A model generated the notes under the pieces. It was not told the origin of the DNA. It worked only from the letters and a program-made list of their open reading frames with translations, and did not search any database. This document shows positions 11,226 through 22,023 of a stretch of 64,000 nucleotides of DNA, piece after piece. This DNA is from Macrobrachium rosenbergii (lineage: Eukaryota > Arthropoda > Malacostraca > Decapoda > Palaemonidae): positions 286,001 through 350,000 of the forward strand of contig NC_089768.1 of the NCBI RefSeq assembly GCF_040412425.1, written 5' to 3'. Position 1 is the stretch's first letter. The number at the start of each line of letters is the position of its first letter. The position numbers were made by a program, and so were the translations under genes.

Positions 11226-11505
11226 TCTCTTACAACTCTCAATTTTTATGTAAACCATTTATTTCTCTTTATTAAGGGTAATGTATTAAGCTAACTTTTA
11301 AATGAAATTACAGTAACTTTAATTTCATTTAAAAGTTAACTTAATAATTTGGGAGCATGATTTGGGTCATATTTAGTGTTTAAACTTTAGAAATACGCAT
11401 TTATTAGCATTTTTGAGACCATGCCAAACTTACGCGAAAATTCACCCTGCGCGAGGGGTTCTGGAACCTAACCCCGCGTAAGTTTGCAGTATGACTGTAT
11501 ATATA

Positions 11506-11768
11506 CAGTAATACCTCGAACCTGTGCGATTCAAGTTGCACAAATTCACAGACACAAATTTTTCATTGGAACCTAGCTAATGGTCATACACGAGTTTTTC
11601 ACAGACACGCGAACATTTGCGAACACTGAGAAACCCAGCAAAAGTGTTTGTTTAATTTTTTTATGTAATTTATAAGTTTTCAAGATTTTATGTGTAAATT
11701 AAATATTATTAAATATTATTAAAAGTAATAATTTCTCTCTCTCTCTCTTTTAGTGAGATGAATTTTTA
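11506..11768 (+). mobile_element. family E element E3, left end only
   Basis: Starts CAGTAATACC at 11506 directly after TA and matches the outer 260 bp of E2 (about 16115-16376) in reverse complement, including the CT run near 11733. At 11769 it changes abruptly to the RNase H end of gypsy element G2 on the minus strand. It therefore forms a 260-bp inverted repeat with the end of E2, flanking the whole G2 segment. Confidence 0.7.
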
Positions 11769-12003
11769 AAGACTGCGTAGGCAAGTGTTCGGAATGTCTT
11801 GTAATGAGTGGTCACCCAGCACTTTTAACAATGGCCCATGATCTACAGCAATAACAAGATCCTCGCACCCCAAGACAAAATACCATAATTTGTCCAGTGC
11901 ATCGGCAACAGCCAGGGCTTTCCCTTCAATTGGTGCGTATCTGGTTTCCATGGCATGTGTCAACCTGCTGCCGACCAATGTCGCTTTCTATCCCGTTTTG
12001 CAG
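11769..12003 (-). pseudogene. G2 RNase H fragment
   Basis: The minus-strand frame here reads GSRLTHAMETRYAPIEGKAL, then ALAVADALDKLWYFVLGCEDL and AVDHGPLLKVLGD. This is the end of a gypsy RNase H: the Glu of ETRYAPIEGKAL, then the Asp of the tether histidine-aspartate region. RNase H would degrade the RNA strand after minus-strand DNA synthesis. The frame runs into element E3 at 11768, so the protein is truncated. Confidence 0.7.
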
Positions 12004-12870
12004 CAGAAAGCTGCTCCTGCACAATTGCAATGTTTCTGGAGAAGCCAGAATTCTGTGCCTGTCTTGGACCAGTCTGTAGCCAAGCATGTTGGTTCTTCTG
12101 GATCAAAAATTTTAACACCCAACTCAATCTCCCTCGTGATTGCAGTTTTTGACTCTTCAAAGAGTTCTTGAAGGCATTCACTCCACTGAAATTTGATTCC
12201 TGGTTTCAGTAGATCTCGAAATGGTATCATTCTGTCAGCCATGCTGAATGCGTAGGAGACTTGATTGACCAATCCAAACCAGGAGTGCATTTCAGTGATG
12301 TTTTTTGGTTGGGGGAAATCAAGACTAGCCTCAAGGTAGTGTTTGCATGGGCGTACACTGTCACTCGTGATTTCAAATCCTGTGAACTCAACAGTATCCT
12401 GTCCAAATATGACTTTGTCTGGGTTGAGAACAATGCCATGGCTACCACAAATGTCTGACCACTGAACTGCTTGAAAGGAACTGTCTTCAAGGTTGGCAGA
12501 CCTCCAGACAGAATGTACCCCTGAGGGGCTGTTCTGTATTGATATATGCCCCATGGGGTGATAAAGGGGTGAGATGGCAGTCCTCAGCACAAATAGGCAC
12601 ACTGTGATAGCCATTCCATGCATCAAAAATCATATTCTTCATGCCCTGTGGAACAACTCTCGTTTGATGAAATGGGGATGGTGTGTGGTAGGTTTCCCTT
12701 GTCACATACGCATTTAATGGCTGAAAGTCGAATGTGTGTCTTGGTTCTCTGTTTTTCTTTGCACAAACAACCATGTGGTGGCAGTAAGTGACTGGTTCTC
12801 CAATGGGGACTGGTTTAGTAACTCCCAATGCAACATCACTGTCGAAGTCAGCTTTTACCAAGTCCTGTCA
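11988..12870 (-). pseudogene. G2 reverse transcriptase lacking its catalytic Asp-Asp box
   Basis: The first block (12861-12487) contains PVTYCHHMVVCAKKNREPRH, then FDFQPLNAYVTRE and MIFDAWNGYHSVPI, which holds the first catalytic Asp. The second block (about 12500-11990) contains DICGSHGIVLNPDKVIFGQ and VEFTGFEITSDSVRPCKHYL, the thumb and connection region. Between them, near 12505, the sequence jumps from the APQGYI-like palm motif straight to the thumb, so the Tyr-x-Asp-Asp box is missing by deletion. The blocks are also in different frames. Confidence 0.75.
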
Positions 12871-13770
12871 GTGAAGGGGTGTTGGAACTGGTGTATGATA
12901 AGCTACTGGTTCAGCATTAAGATCGATCATCAATTTATGCCGGTGACCATCCATCATAGGCAAAGGCTGATGTTCACATGTGTTACAAGTGCTGTAAAAT
13001 GGGAAGCTGTCACAGTTTTTCTCAGTTATTTTCTGTTGCAGGAAATGGAAGCTGAATCGGTAGCGGTGGAGGGCACTGTCATTCTGGGAAACCACAAGAT
13101 TCTGTCGGAATCGTTTCTACTGGGTTGGCACTGTCTTGGGGAGCAAATCCTTGTCTGTTGTCATGGTTGCAGTTAATCAATCCAACTGTGGGAAAGCTAT
13201 CTGGGATGATTCCAAGAGCAACACATGTTCCACAGCTCAAGAAAAGTTTATCTGAAGAGTCAGTTATATACAGTAAGTCATTTGGTAGCTCCAAGAATCT
13301 TGATTCCTTGGTTGTTAGCAGTGTGAATTTTCATTGTCACAGGTTCATGAAGACCAAGACAATGAATACCTTGATGCCAGCTAGGCAACTCTGGCAGCCT
13401 GTGCTGGCCATGGCAGAGGCAATGATAGCGGGCAGAGTATGGTGTAGTACAAAGCCGAGACGCTCATAATCACGAGGATGAACAGTTATGTTTAGCTGCA
13501 CACATGGTTGAGATCTAGACCTTTGGTATGACCAAGTGTCAGTGAGTTTATCACAGACGTGCTGGTTGCACTGGAAGCTCTGTCCGATGATTTGCGTTGG
13601 GTAAGTCGTACACAACAGACAGACTCAAATAGATAGCCACTTTTATCAAAGTGCGTGTGCCTATTATCCACTGAATGAGAGTTTGCAGCACAGATGGCAT
13701 CAAATACAGCACCTTCACAGTCATCTGTAGAATGTTAGTCTTTTTTTTTACCATTTTGGATTATTTCCGC
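12871..13770 (-). pseudogene. G2 protease and linker region, very degenerate
   Basis: This interval lies between zinc knuckle and reverse transcriptase on the minus strand, where gypsy elements encode aspartic protease. The frame at 13294-13079 contains IPTESCGFPE and SSDKLFLSCGTCVALGI, which has the general shape of a linker and protease. I cannot point to an intact Asp-Thr/Ser-Gly. Multiple stops. The assignment rests on position. Confidence 0.4.
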
Positions 13771-13799
13771 TTTGACAAACTGACTCCATGTGGTGAGTG

Positions 13800-14590
13800 C
13801 GTTGACATAAATCACAGGTATGGCCATACGCAGGACACTATCTTGTGGACGCAGCCTGGTGTGCTTTTGTCACGTCCATGCTTGCCACAGTATGAGCATG
13901 GATCTAGTTGTACAGTGTCTGTGGTGGCAAGCTGTTCAGACTTTATAAGAACTCCAGGCTGCTTCAACGGCATGTAAGTCAACTAGACGTGATGCAGATC
14001 AATTACCAGTCTCTTTGGCCTCAACAAACTGAAAAACATCCTCTATTGTCATGTCTTGTTCTTGACGCCAAGAAGGTCAGTTGCTCTCAGGTCTGCAATG
14101 CCCCAAGTAAGAACATCTCGAAGAACTGCGTCTGTATAGCTGACCTCCTCGTTGAAGCTAGGGCACTGAACCATAAACTTGCAAACCCCAGCCTGGCCTC
14201 CAAGATGTGTGCCAAAGCTTTGAATAGGCTCCTCACGGTCTTGGTGCATACTGTGCAGGGTGACTCTTGCAACCATGGTATTTTCCACACGTACAGCAAG
14301 CTTTTTGATTTCAGCCATAACCTCGTCTACAGATCTGTTAATAAGGCTGCCCCCAACTGACCACCTAAGATCTTTGTGCAACTGTTCATCTGTGAAGTAA
14401 CTGAACCACCTTGTCACGCCCATCAATTCTGATGGCATCAACGTATTCTAACCACCGCGGCTGAAAGTAGGTCCAATCCTCACTGGAGCTAGCTGACAAT
14501 ATCGCTGGACGCTTGACCTTTTCGTCCTTTGCAGTAGCAGTGTGCGCTATGTGAATAGCACTGTGAGTGGTGATCGAGGCAGCCACAATG
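13800..14590 (-). pseudogene. gag: G2 Gag with zinc knuckle
   Basis: Two overlapping frames cover the capsid region: 14586-14386 (KVKRPAILSASSSEDWTYF, QPRWLEYVDAIRIDGRDKVV) and 14441-14049 (KLAVRVENTMVARVTLHSMHQ, then CKFMVQCPSFNEEVSYTDAV). A further stretch (MTIEDVFQFVEAKETGN) near 14050-14000 ends at a stop. The knuckle CSYCGKHGRDKSTPGC follows near 13880. This is the arrangement of a gypsy Gag whose products form the cytoplasmic particle. Frames change near 14400 and a stop lies between capsid and knuckle. Confidence 0.7.
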
Positions 14591-14695
14591 GCGGCAACTA
14601 GGTCTGGTGTTGTACTCGCAGCAAGGGATTGGGCAGCTGACGGATGGCATCTTGGAAGTGTTCGACGATGATGATGATGTGTGTAGAGTCACAGA

Positions 14696-14798
14696 CTGTA
14701 TTCATAAATAGAAACGTGGTTCATTTGCTTAGTCTCTATTTAAGTAGCATCAAGCAGTGATCACAGTCAACTGAAACAGACAGAAGCAAAAATACTTA
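14696..14798 (-). repeat. G2 5' LTR fragment
   Basis: About 95 bp upstream of the G2 gag match 17890-17985 in reverse complement (shared blocks include GTCTGTTTCAGTTGA and ACCACGTTTCTATTTA). Sequence shared between the region before gag and the region after pol is an LTR. It is cut on its outer side by element E2 at 14799. Confidence 0.65.
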
Positions 14799-15401
14799 CA
14801 GTCATACCCCGAGCTTACGCGAGGTTGGGCTCCAGAACCCCTAGCGTAAGGAGAATTTTCGCATAAGTTTGGCATGGTCTCTAAAAATGCTAATAAATGT
14901 TTATTTCCAAAGTTTAAACACTAAATATGACCTTAATCATGCTCCCAAATTAAGTTAACTTTTAATGAAATTAAAGTTACTGTAATTTCATTTAAAAGTT
15001 AGCTTAATACATTACCCTTAAAAAAAGAAATAAATGGTTGACATAAAAATAGATAGTTGGAAGAGAATTTCTCTCTCTCTCCCTTTCTGACAGATCTATT
15101 TTTAGAAGTCTTCTCAACCTCTTTTTAACAACTTATTTATTCTACATCTCTTTCTCTTTGTTCTGAAATGCTTTTCATGATTGTTCTGAAATGCTTTTTC
15201 ATGAACAAACAGAGTTTTTTATTTGGACTAATACAACTCTAAGTTATTATGTCTCTATGTTTTAGAATGTATTTGCCACACTAGTGCATTTACAGTTCGT
15301 AGCTGGTACAGGTCAAATTATATCAATTTAAACTATCTACTGTACTGGTAAAGACATACAGAGAAATAATAAGTTGTAAAAATGTGTGAGCACTAACTAT
15401 G

Positions 15402-15403
<2 letters not shown>

Positions 15404-15482
<79 letters not shown>
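15404..15482 (+). repeat. (GA)n microsatellite
   Basis: First of three GA arrays in E2. The arrays are separated by a copied spacer (GTCCTTACTTAAGAGAGTGA), so the array-plus-spacer unit has itself been duplicated in tandem. Confidence 0.95.
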
Positions 15483-15486
<4 letters not shown>

Positions 15487-15521
15487 CCTTACTTAAGAGA
15501 GTGAAATTATTCATCAATTAT

Positions 15522-15523
<2 letters not shown>

Positions 15524-15610
<87 letters not shown>

Positions 15611-15649
15611 GTGTCCTTACTTAAGAGAGTGAAATTATTCATCAATTAT

Positions 15650-15733
<84 letters not shown>
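15524..15733 (+). repeat. two further (GA)n arrays with repeated spacer
   Basis: GA arrays at 15524-15607 and 15653-15733 are separated by a second copy of the same 45-bp spacer seen at 15483-15523. The plus-strand Glu-Arg repeat frames over them are artefacts of the dinucleotide. Confidence 0.95.
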
Positions 15734-15737
<4 letters not shown>

Positions 15738-15895
15738 TTACAAGAAACCTTTGACCACTAATAAGCAACACTACCCCTTCTTGTTATGTTAAAGTGACAT
15801 ATCTGACAGCTTTTGCCTTCCAGCTTCTTACAGAAGATGAGGGAAAATATTTGTTTGTTTAAAATATGTATCACATACGAATTTTGTAATTACAG

Positions 15896-15897
<2 letters not shown>

Positions 15898-15941
<44 letters not shown>
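15898..15941 (+). repeat. (TTA)n microsatellite
   Basis: Trinucleotide array in E2, matching the (TAA)n array at 10037-10071 in E1. Confidence 0.95.
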
Positions 15942-15943
<2 letters not shown>

Positions 15944-16066
15944 TAATATTTAATCTTATTAATCTTATTCATATTTGAAAATTAGTACTTATTATTAGGT
16001 AAAACATTTACTTATCATACAAAACAAATAAATAAATACATGTACCATAAAAATTCTCTCATCTCA

Positions 16067-16070
<4 letters not shown>

Positions 16071-16151
<81 letters not shown>
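16071..16151 (+). repeat. (GA)n microsatellite
   Basis: GA array in E2. The corresponding CT run is short in E1 (about 9920) and E3 (about 11733), so this one has expanded. Confidence 0.95.
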
Positions 16152-16153
<2 letters not shown>

Positions 16154-16529
16154 TATTACTAATATTTAATGTTATTTAATTTACACATAAAAGCTTGAAA
16201 ACTTATAAATTACATAAAAAAATTCAACATAAACACTTTTGCAGGGTTTCTCAGTATTCGCAAATGTTTGCGTGCCTGTGAAAAACTTGTGTATGACAAT
16301 TAGTTAGGTTCCAATGAAAAGTTCGCGTGTCTGTCAATTCGAGCAACTCGAACTGCACAAGTTCAGGGTATTACTGTAATTGCTTTTGCAACATGATATA
16401 TGTATTTATAACTATATAATACTCTAGTATGCACCATTTATTAGGTTGAATATCATAAAATTACCAAAAATTTTAAATATAACAAAAATACACAAGTAGT
16501 TAGTGCCTTTGTGTAGCTCTGATATTATC

Positions 16530-16875
16530 ATAAACCTGGACGCTACAGACCACATGATGCCTGGCGCAGAGCCCTTGCTGCAAGAGAAGAGGCACTCAAA
16601 ACTCGACACATGCTTATTTCAGAGTGGCTCTCAGGGCACACAAAGAGGCTACCCCCACTTGTTGTCAGTGACCACATCCTGGTGCAGAATCAAGTTGGGC
16701 CACACCTCTTAAACGGGACAAAACGGGCACTGTCATTGAAATGCGCCAGTTTGATCAATCTGTTGTTAAGATTGATGGTTCAGGCAGGGTTACATTGTGA
16801 AACTGGAAATTCCTGCGCAAATACCTCTCTATCCGAACACCTAACACATTTAACTTCAGAGACAGATATCTAATG
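16530..16875 (+). pseudogene. G3 integrase C-terminal domain
   Basis: The frame reads GRYRPHDAWRRALAAREEAL then RHMLISEWLSGHTKRLPPLV and SDHILVQNQVGPHL. After a frameshift near 16720 it continues with a GSGRVTLRNWKFLRKY-type strand-rich region near 16780-16830. This combination marks the end of gypsy integrase, which binds DNA non-specifically. The zinc-binding and catalytic core domains are absent, so nearly 300 codons were lost between this fragment and any RNase H. Confidence 0.7.
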
Positions 16876-17029
16876 GGTATGATACCGCCATGACAGGTTC
16901 ATCCTCACCTGTCCAATTGCATGGCGTAATACTGCCTACTGTCAGCTTGCCCCCCAAGGTACACATATACACCAAACATGCCCACTAGGGAGACCTATTT
17001 AGTGCGCGAGACGACATCAGTTAAACCTT

Positions 17030-17312
17030 CTCCTGGTTAAGTATACCTTAGTTTAACCAGACCACTGAGCTGATTAACAGCTCTCCTAGGGCTGGCCCAA
17101 AGGATTAGATTTATTTTACTTGGCTAAGAACCAATTGGTTACCTAGCAACGGGGCCTGCAGCTTACTGTGGAATCCAAACCACATTATAACGAGAAATGA
17201 ATTTCTATCACCAAAAATAAATTCCTCTAATTCTTCATTGGCTGGTCAGAGAATCAAACGCGGGACCAGCAGAGTGCTAGCTGAGAATGATACCCACCCG
17301 TCCAATGAGGAA
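17030..17312 (-). repeat. tRNA-derived SINE, copy 2, near full length
   Basis: Reverse-oriented copy of the SINE seen at 9483-9716. Read on the minus strand it has a tRNA-like head (GGTGGGTATCATTCTCAGC box A region; GCGTTTGATTCTC box B region), a conserved body, and a tail with TAATCAGCTCAGTGGTCTGG near 17060. That tail is missing from copy 1. SINEs of this kind are transcribed by RNA polymerase III and copied by a partner LINE. It interrupts the gypsy pol tail. Confidence 0.7.
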
Positions 17313-17849
17313 CTATACCTTCACCTGGTACTGATACACCTCAACAATATGGTGGCACACTGAAATCCACACCCTCCCTAAGTGAACAGCTTGCTGACGA
17401 TTCATCCCCACAGACCCCTCGTCACCTGTTCACCAGTGACCACAGCTCCTTGACCCCACCCTCGTCAATTTCAACGCCCTGTGGTTGTAGCACCCACACT
17501 CATTATCGACCACCAGACTTCACCTGCCAGCCCAGGCCATCAACAACCAATAAAAGCTGCAGACTGAAAATCCAACCTTGATCCCTTACGGTCATCCAGG
17601 GCCACTACAAAACCCACTTGGCATTCTGATTATGTGATGTGATCTAAAAATTGGACTATTAAGAATTCAAGTACGTATAACACAAGTGACCAATTCCATT
17701 GTGTTCACACTTCTTTAATGAACATTGAATAACCTTCAAAAAATACTTTTTGTGTTAAGATGAGTATTTTGTGTACAAGATGTACCAGTCAATACATTTT
17801 CCTACATGTATAGGACACGAAGGACTCAAGGGGAGATAGAGAATTATAT

Positions 17850-17990
17850 AGTTGTAATGCATATTATCATGTTATAAAAGAAACTACTTTAGTTTCTGTC
17901 TGTTTCAGTTGACCACGATCACTGCCTGATGCTACTTAAATGAAGAGTCTAAGCCGATGAACCACGTTTCTATTTACATAATTAGTACTA
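17850..17990 (+). repeat. G3 3' LTR (boundaries approximate)
   Basis: A TGTAATGC start near 17855 follows a polypurine tract, and an ACA end lies near 17985. It includes a TTATAAAAG box near 17873. About 95 bp match the reverse complement of 14701-14790. Only one side of the element can be compared, so edges are approximate. Confidence 0.5.
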
Positions 17991-18550
17991 CAGGTGCTAC
18001 TGACACATACATGTACATGCATAAATTAGCTCTATAGTATACTAAAATGTACATCTTATACATCCTATTACCAGAACATTTATAAAAATGGCCAAGTTTA
18101 CAAAATCAAAATACAAGAAATTTTCAGTGCAAATAAAAGATAAACTTTCACAAAAATTTACACAAGAATGTGACAAAACAATTTTCACAAGCTGTTCTTA
18201 CTGTTCCATCATTCATTTACATTTGCTCAATTCTTCAGCTTGTTTGTGACTGATTATAATTTGGATTTGATGATCTTTAAAGACTAAAAAAGAAGTGGAT
18301 TTTACCAATATGGGCCTCTATTCAAACAGAAAGTGGTTCAATGGGCTCACTGTGTATATTGGCTTCAACCTATTTGCTTGATTCCATTCTTTTTGTTCTC
18401 ATATCCATTATCATTCAGTTTGATACTGGCTGCAAGATTTAAGCATTTCAAAGGATTAAAAACTTTATCAGCTGATAAGCTGATATGAGAAAATACTAGC
18501 ATTTAATGTAGGTTATTTTCACGAAACTGTTAACATAAGATTCACAATAC
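17991..18550. other. AT-rich intron-like sequence
   Basis: No frame, repeat boundary or splice-flanked exon recognised. It lies immediately downstream, on the minus strand, of the 18551-18668 exon and is probably the next intron of the same host gene. Confidence 0.4.
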
Positions 18551-18668
18551 CTGCAACTGGACATTAGCTTTGGCAATCATCGTCAAACGATTTATCATTT
18601 CCTCCTCTGTATCACTCTCCCCATCGCTCTCACTACCTTCTGTCTCACTACTGTCATAGGAATAGGTC
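18551..18668 (-). CDS. host gene exon 3 of 3 visible: acidic Ser/Asp/Glu segment
   Basis: On the minus strand the exon is preceded by TTTTCATAACAG and followed by GTATTG, both acceptable splice sites. Its first base completes a split codon. The remaining 39 codons are open, beginning TYSYDSSETEGSESDGESD and ending MIAKANVQLQ, and it stops exactly at a codon boundary. The other two frames of the exon contain stops or make no sense. The segment is strongly acidic and then returns to helix-forming residues, as in a linker between coiled coils. I do not recognise the protein. The incoming phase (2 nt supplied by the previous exon) matches the outgoing phase of both 62088-62129 and 62299-62476. 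Confidence 0.75.
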
Positions 18669-19149
18669 CTGTTATGAAAAAATTAAAATCAATAAAATTC
18701 TCAAAATACCTGAGGACATTCAATACTTTTCTCCATAACTATCAACATGACAATCATTCACTGGTCTGGTTTGAAAACTTGAGTAACATAGGTAAAACTG
18801 CAAAGGTTCAGAAGTGAAGATCTGAATATATTTGCTGCTTTTCTTTTTCAAGGAAACAAAATATAATTGAGAGGAAAAAAGCTTTAGATAATGGAAAACA
18901 TTGTAAGAAGTTAAATTTACAGTAATACAGAAAGATCAGTATAAATTTATTACTGAATTTTTATTAAAAAATAAAATATTAATGCTAGTGCACAATGAAT
19001 ATACAGTCAAAACACTTAATAAGTAAAAATAATTAGATAACACAATTGTGAATTTAAGATAAAATATCTTAGTGCCTGTTCAAAGAATATGCGAGAGAAT
19101 GAGGAACACAAAACCTAAAGGAAATGTATTCATTAGCAAAGGAAACCTC

Positions 19150-19152
<3 letters not shown>

Positions 19153-19237
<85 letters not shown>

Positions 19238-19244
19238 CTCTCTT
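19153..19244 (+). repeat. compound (CT)n(CA)n microsatellite
   Basis: CT array at 19153-19188, CA array to about 19233, then a short CT run. The open frame across it is an artefact. Confidence 0.95.
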
Positions 19245-19632
19245 TCAAACTAATTTTTCATCATTTCTGAAGGAGGATGTAATATGTCACTCTGATATTG
19301 AATCTACCAATTACACTTAACTGAGAGATAACCAAATACAGTATAAATAAAAAGCCTTTTGTCTTGTTATCATCATTTATGCTTTCTATGTCTAATTTTT
19401 GTAATAATTTTGAATGAAAGGCAACACTACTACCTTTAAATTACCATTATAAATAACATTATTGGGAGATAATTTTTAAAATACTGTGTACATTTATATC
19501 TCTTAAGACTTTTTGTATTTCCGTCCACACTTTAATTTGCAACATCATGTGGCATCAATTATCCTACTGCTTCCATAACACCTAGAATTTAAAAACTTAA
19601 ATGACATGAAGAGTTCAAGATTTTTAACTTGG

Positions 19633-20190
19633 TAGGATCCAAAAAATGCCAAAAATAATTTTTTTATGATATAAAAAATGCCAAAATTCAAATTTTCATG
19701 ATCCGAAAAATGCCAAAAATAAATTTTCTTATAATATAAAACTAGTTTATCAGTCCATCAACCACTTCACAAAGTAAAATCTGAGAATGTAGCTCCAAGA
19801 TCTGCACAGTTGGAGGTTTTAAAGTTCACTCATGATTAGCTAAGGCACGAGACACTTCACTATGCTGTTACACAATGTAGGATCCGAGAAATGCCAAAAA
19901 ACAAAGTTTTATTACATAAAACTAGTTTTTCATACAAAACCATCAATAACATCCTGTCCACATCACAATCTGCAATGATCTCCAAACTCAGTCCCTCTTT
20001 ACAAATGAAGATGAAAAGCAATCATGGCATTAGCACCAACTGGACTTTCAGTCATCCATTTATCAGCAACTTCACAAAGAGTGAAGTCTGAGAATGTAGC
20101 CACAGAGTCAGTATGTTCGGAGTTTTGTAGGTCAATCATGTGTGATAGAGGCATTGGACATATTGCAATGTCACACAGTGCCTTAAAGAC
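19633..20190. repeat. diverged direct duplication
   Basis: Several blocks occur twice in the same order. GATCCGAAAAATGCC near 19700 and GATCCGAGAAATGCC near 19881 are each followed by ATAAAACTAGTTT. ACTTCACAAAGTAAAATCTG near 19766 and ACTTCACAAAGAGTGAAGTC near 20069 are each followed by TGAGAATGTAGC. The two copies, about 180-300 bp apart, are diverged. No element ends are visible. Confidence 0.5.
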
Positions 20191-20206
20191 CAAAGATATA
20201 CATACA

Positions 20207-20242
<36 letters not shown>
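20207..20242 (+). repeat. (TA)n microsatellite with flanking inverted repeat
   Basis: TA array flanked by ATACAGTATATA and its reverse complement TATACTGTAT-type sequence, so the whole can fold on itself. Confidence 0.85.
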
Positions 20243-20245
<3 letters not shown>

Positions 20246-22023
20246 CTGTATATATAATGACAAAAGTTCATGACACCTTCCCACCCAAGCTAGGACTACA
20301 GTGGGCCACACAGTAGTTGCACTAATGACAAATGGGTTTATAAGAAAACTAGCTTTGTTTAAAAACTTTGTTTACTCTTGACAACCCCAAGAGGCATACA
20401 TGACTATTGCTATTTGGGTGGAAGGCCATGATACTGAATATCTCAGATAGTTTAAGAAGAGCCGATGGATCCAGAAGAGCTCTTGAAAACTGTAATATGT
20501 CAGGAACCAAGACTTGGCATATCAAAAGGGTTACCCCCAGAGACTGGTGAACCCAAAGAGTACAGCGTGTAAGAGCAATAAAATTGAAATAACTTCCATA
20601 AATATTAAAGGAGCATGAAGATGTGGCAGAAAGTAAAGCTTCAACATCCTCCTTCCTGGGTAATGCTAGGAGAACCATGATTATTAATTCAATAATTTCA
20701 ACCATATTTGTGTCAGAATGATGTCCACAGTATTATTTGAATAATATCCAAGAAGTAAATAGTCAACAAATAATGAAGAGTGAAAGATTCTCATTATTGT
20801 TCACCATGTCCAATTATGCAGGCAGGCCAAAATCCCCATACCAATCAGGCATATGATCCTCTTCATCCCAGCATATCAAACCTAAGCAATCCTCCCCAAC
20901 ACTACAGTCAAGGCTGAGGTAGAAATGACCACAGGGTCTGTGAAAATGTCTTGGCTACTCAATGAGTCTTTGCCACAAACTCATTATTTTCATCCACCCA
21001 AAGGATGACCACTGATGGTAGTTTTATCATCATCCACGGTGAGAATGTTGTTAGGTCTTTTCAACGACACCATCACCCAGTGGAAAACCACTGAAGTGTC
21101 TCTCTAGATCAAAAGACATATGACACTGACTTTCATCTTGGCAAATCACAACTCAAGACTGAAGTCATCAGGATTTTCATCATATTTACAGGGATGAAAA
21201 AGTGCACCACTTTCCAAGCTGTTAAATTCAACTAAGCTGAATTTACAGTAAAGGCTCACTGTTTACCAATGGTTAACACTGTCTGGCACTGGAGAGCTTG
21301 CCAATGCCCATGATCACTGACTAGACCAACAAAAGAATTGCCCTTCCTTGACTAAGAAGGTAACCATCAAGAAACTAAAGAACTTATATACAGGAAAAAC
21401 ACGGCTACAGTATTGCCAATTGGAAGAGAACTCATTCCTACCTCATTTCATGCTGCAAGCAGAAGGCCTTGAAATTTACATGGTCACTTGATGGTCTAAT
21501 GGAGGTGTCTCAACCAAGAATAGTCCTTGACACTTGATGCTACTATAGCAGTACACTCAGGACAGATATTCCACTGCCCATGCCAGAGCATGACCACACT
21601 GGTGGATCAGAATTAGTTATTCTTATTGGTGTCGGTTACAATCCAAGTACTGTACATGGTTTTTTCAGTGAAGAGACTAGATAAAACTGTCTCAGTTGGT
21701 GAGGAGCAAACCACTGCAACAGGTCTAGGTATCATTCCAACTCACTGACTGCTTTTTCATAAATAATTCCAAAATAAGGGTAAGACTTAGAAGTAGTACC
21801 TGGGCTAAAAACTGAGGGACCTTCTTGACAAATAAACTAGAGGCATTCCTAGGAATTGTACAAACAGGGCTGTTGACAGCTTCATCTTAAAGATCTCAAA
21901 CACCAGCTGACAAATAACTGAAAGGAAATCGTACTGATTCAAACAGAAAAGGTGAGAAAGGTGTGGCCAGTGGGCCCAGGCACTAAAAGCTACCCTAAAC
22001 AATCTCTTGTTACTGCAACATCA
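20243..22023. other. no recognised gene; possibly decayed retroelement
   Basis: The GC content rises and broken frames appear on both strands, giving an impression of old coding sequence. No catalytic motif or terminal repeat could be identified in six frames. It lies within the large intron. Confidence 0.35.

Larger units (their letters stand above)
9717..11497 (+). mobile_element. TA-target MITE-like element E1 (family E)
   Basis: This element matches element E2 (14799-16376) in reverse complement over essentially its whole length, so the two define one family. Its right end reads GCAGTATGACTG at 11497, followed by TA. The left end lacks about 20 bp compared with copies E2 and E3. The family has terminal CAGTMATACC sequences and TA target sites, as in Tc1/mariner and pogo/Tigger elements. 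It has no transposase frame and several internal (CT)n/(GA)n and (TAA)n arrays, so it is non-autonomous. A near-perfect 50-bp palindrome lies at about 11290-11344. Confidence 0.7.
11769..14798 (-). mobile_element. Ty3/gypsy-like element G2, gag to RNase H half, minus strand
   Basis: Reading down the minus strand from 14798, the order is part of an LTR (14696-14798), gag (about 14590-14000), zinc knuckle (about 13900-13800), a protease-like gap, reverse transcriptase (12860-12000) and RNase H (11990-11769). The RNase H frame is cut at 11769 by element E3, and no integrase is found on this strand. Sequence related to the missing 3' end (integrase C-terminus and LTR) lies on the opposite strand at 16505-17990. 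The LTR part is shared with 17890-17985. Many stops and frameshifts make it inactive. Confidence 0.8.
14799..16376 (-). mobile_element. family E element E2, full length, TA target site
   Basis: Flanked by TA at 14797-14798 and 16377-16378. The left end is CAGTCATACC and the right end is the reverse complement of CAGTAATACC. The body is the reverse complement of E1. It contains four GA/CT arrays and a TAT array but no transposase frame. Its short CAGT-starting inverted repeats and TA duplication suggest mobilisation by a Tc1/mariner or pogo/Tigger transposase. It interrupts the G2 LTR. Confidence 0.75.
16505..17990 (+). mobile_element. gypsy element G3: integrase end, pol tail and LTR, plus strand
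   Basis: Plus-strand integrase C-terminal coding sequence (16530-16872) is followed by a proline- and serine-rich pol tail interrupted by a SINE (17030-17312). The tail ends in a basic-acidic run near 17640. A purine tract (AAGGGGAGATAGAG near 17828) precedes an LTR-like segment ending near 17985. The LTR matches the fragment upstream of the G2 gag, so G2 and G3 are likely two halves of one element or family, now in opposite orientation. Confidence 0.7.

Noticed and set aside
15399..15632. Open frames of repeated Glu-Arg or Ser-Leu over GA/CT arrays (also 11022-11258, 37154-37360)
   Set aside because: They are produced by the dinucleotide repeat having no stop codons and are not genes.
20243..22023. 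Possible retroelement coding remnants
   Set aside because: No catalytic motif or knuckle could be found in six frames; left as unassigned.
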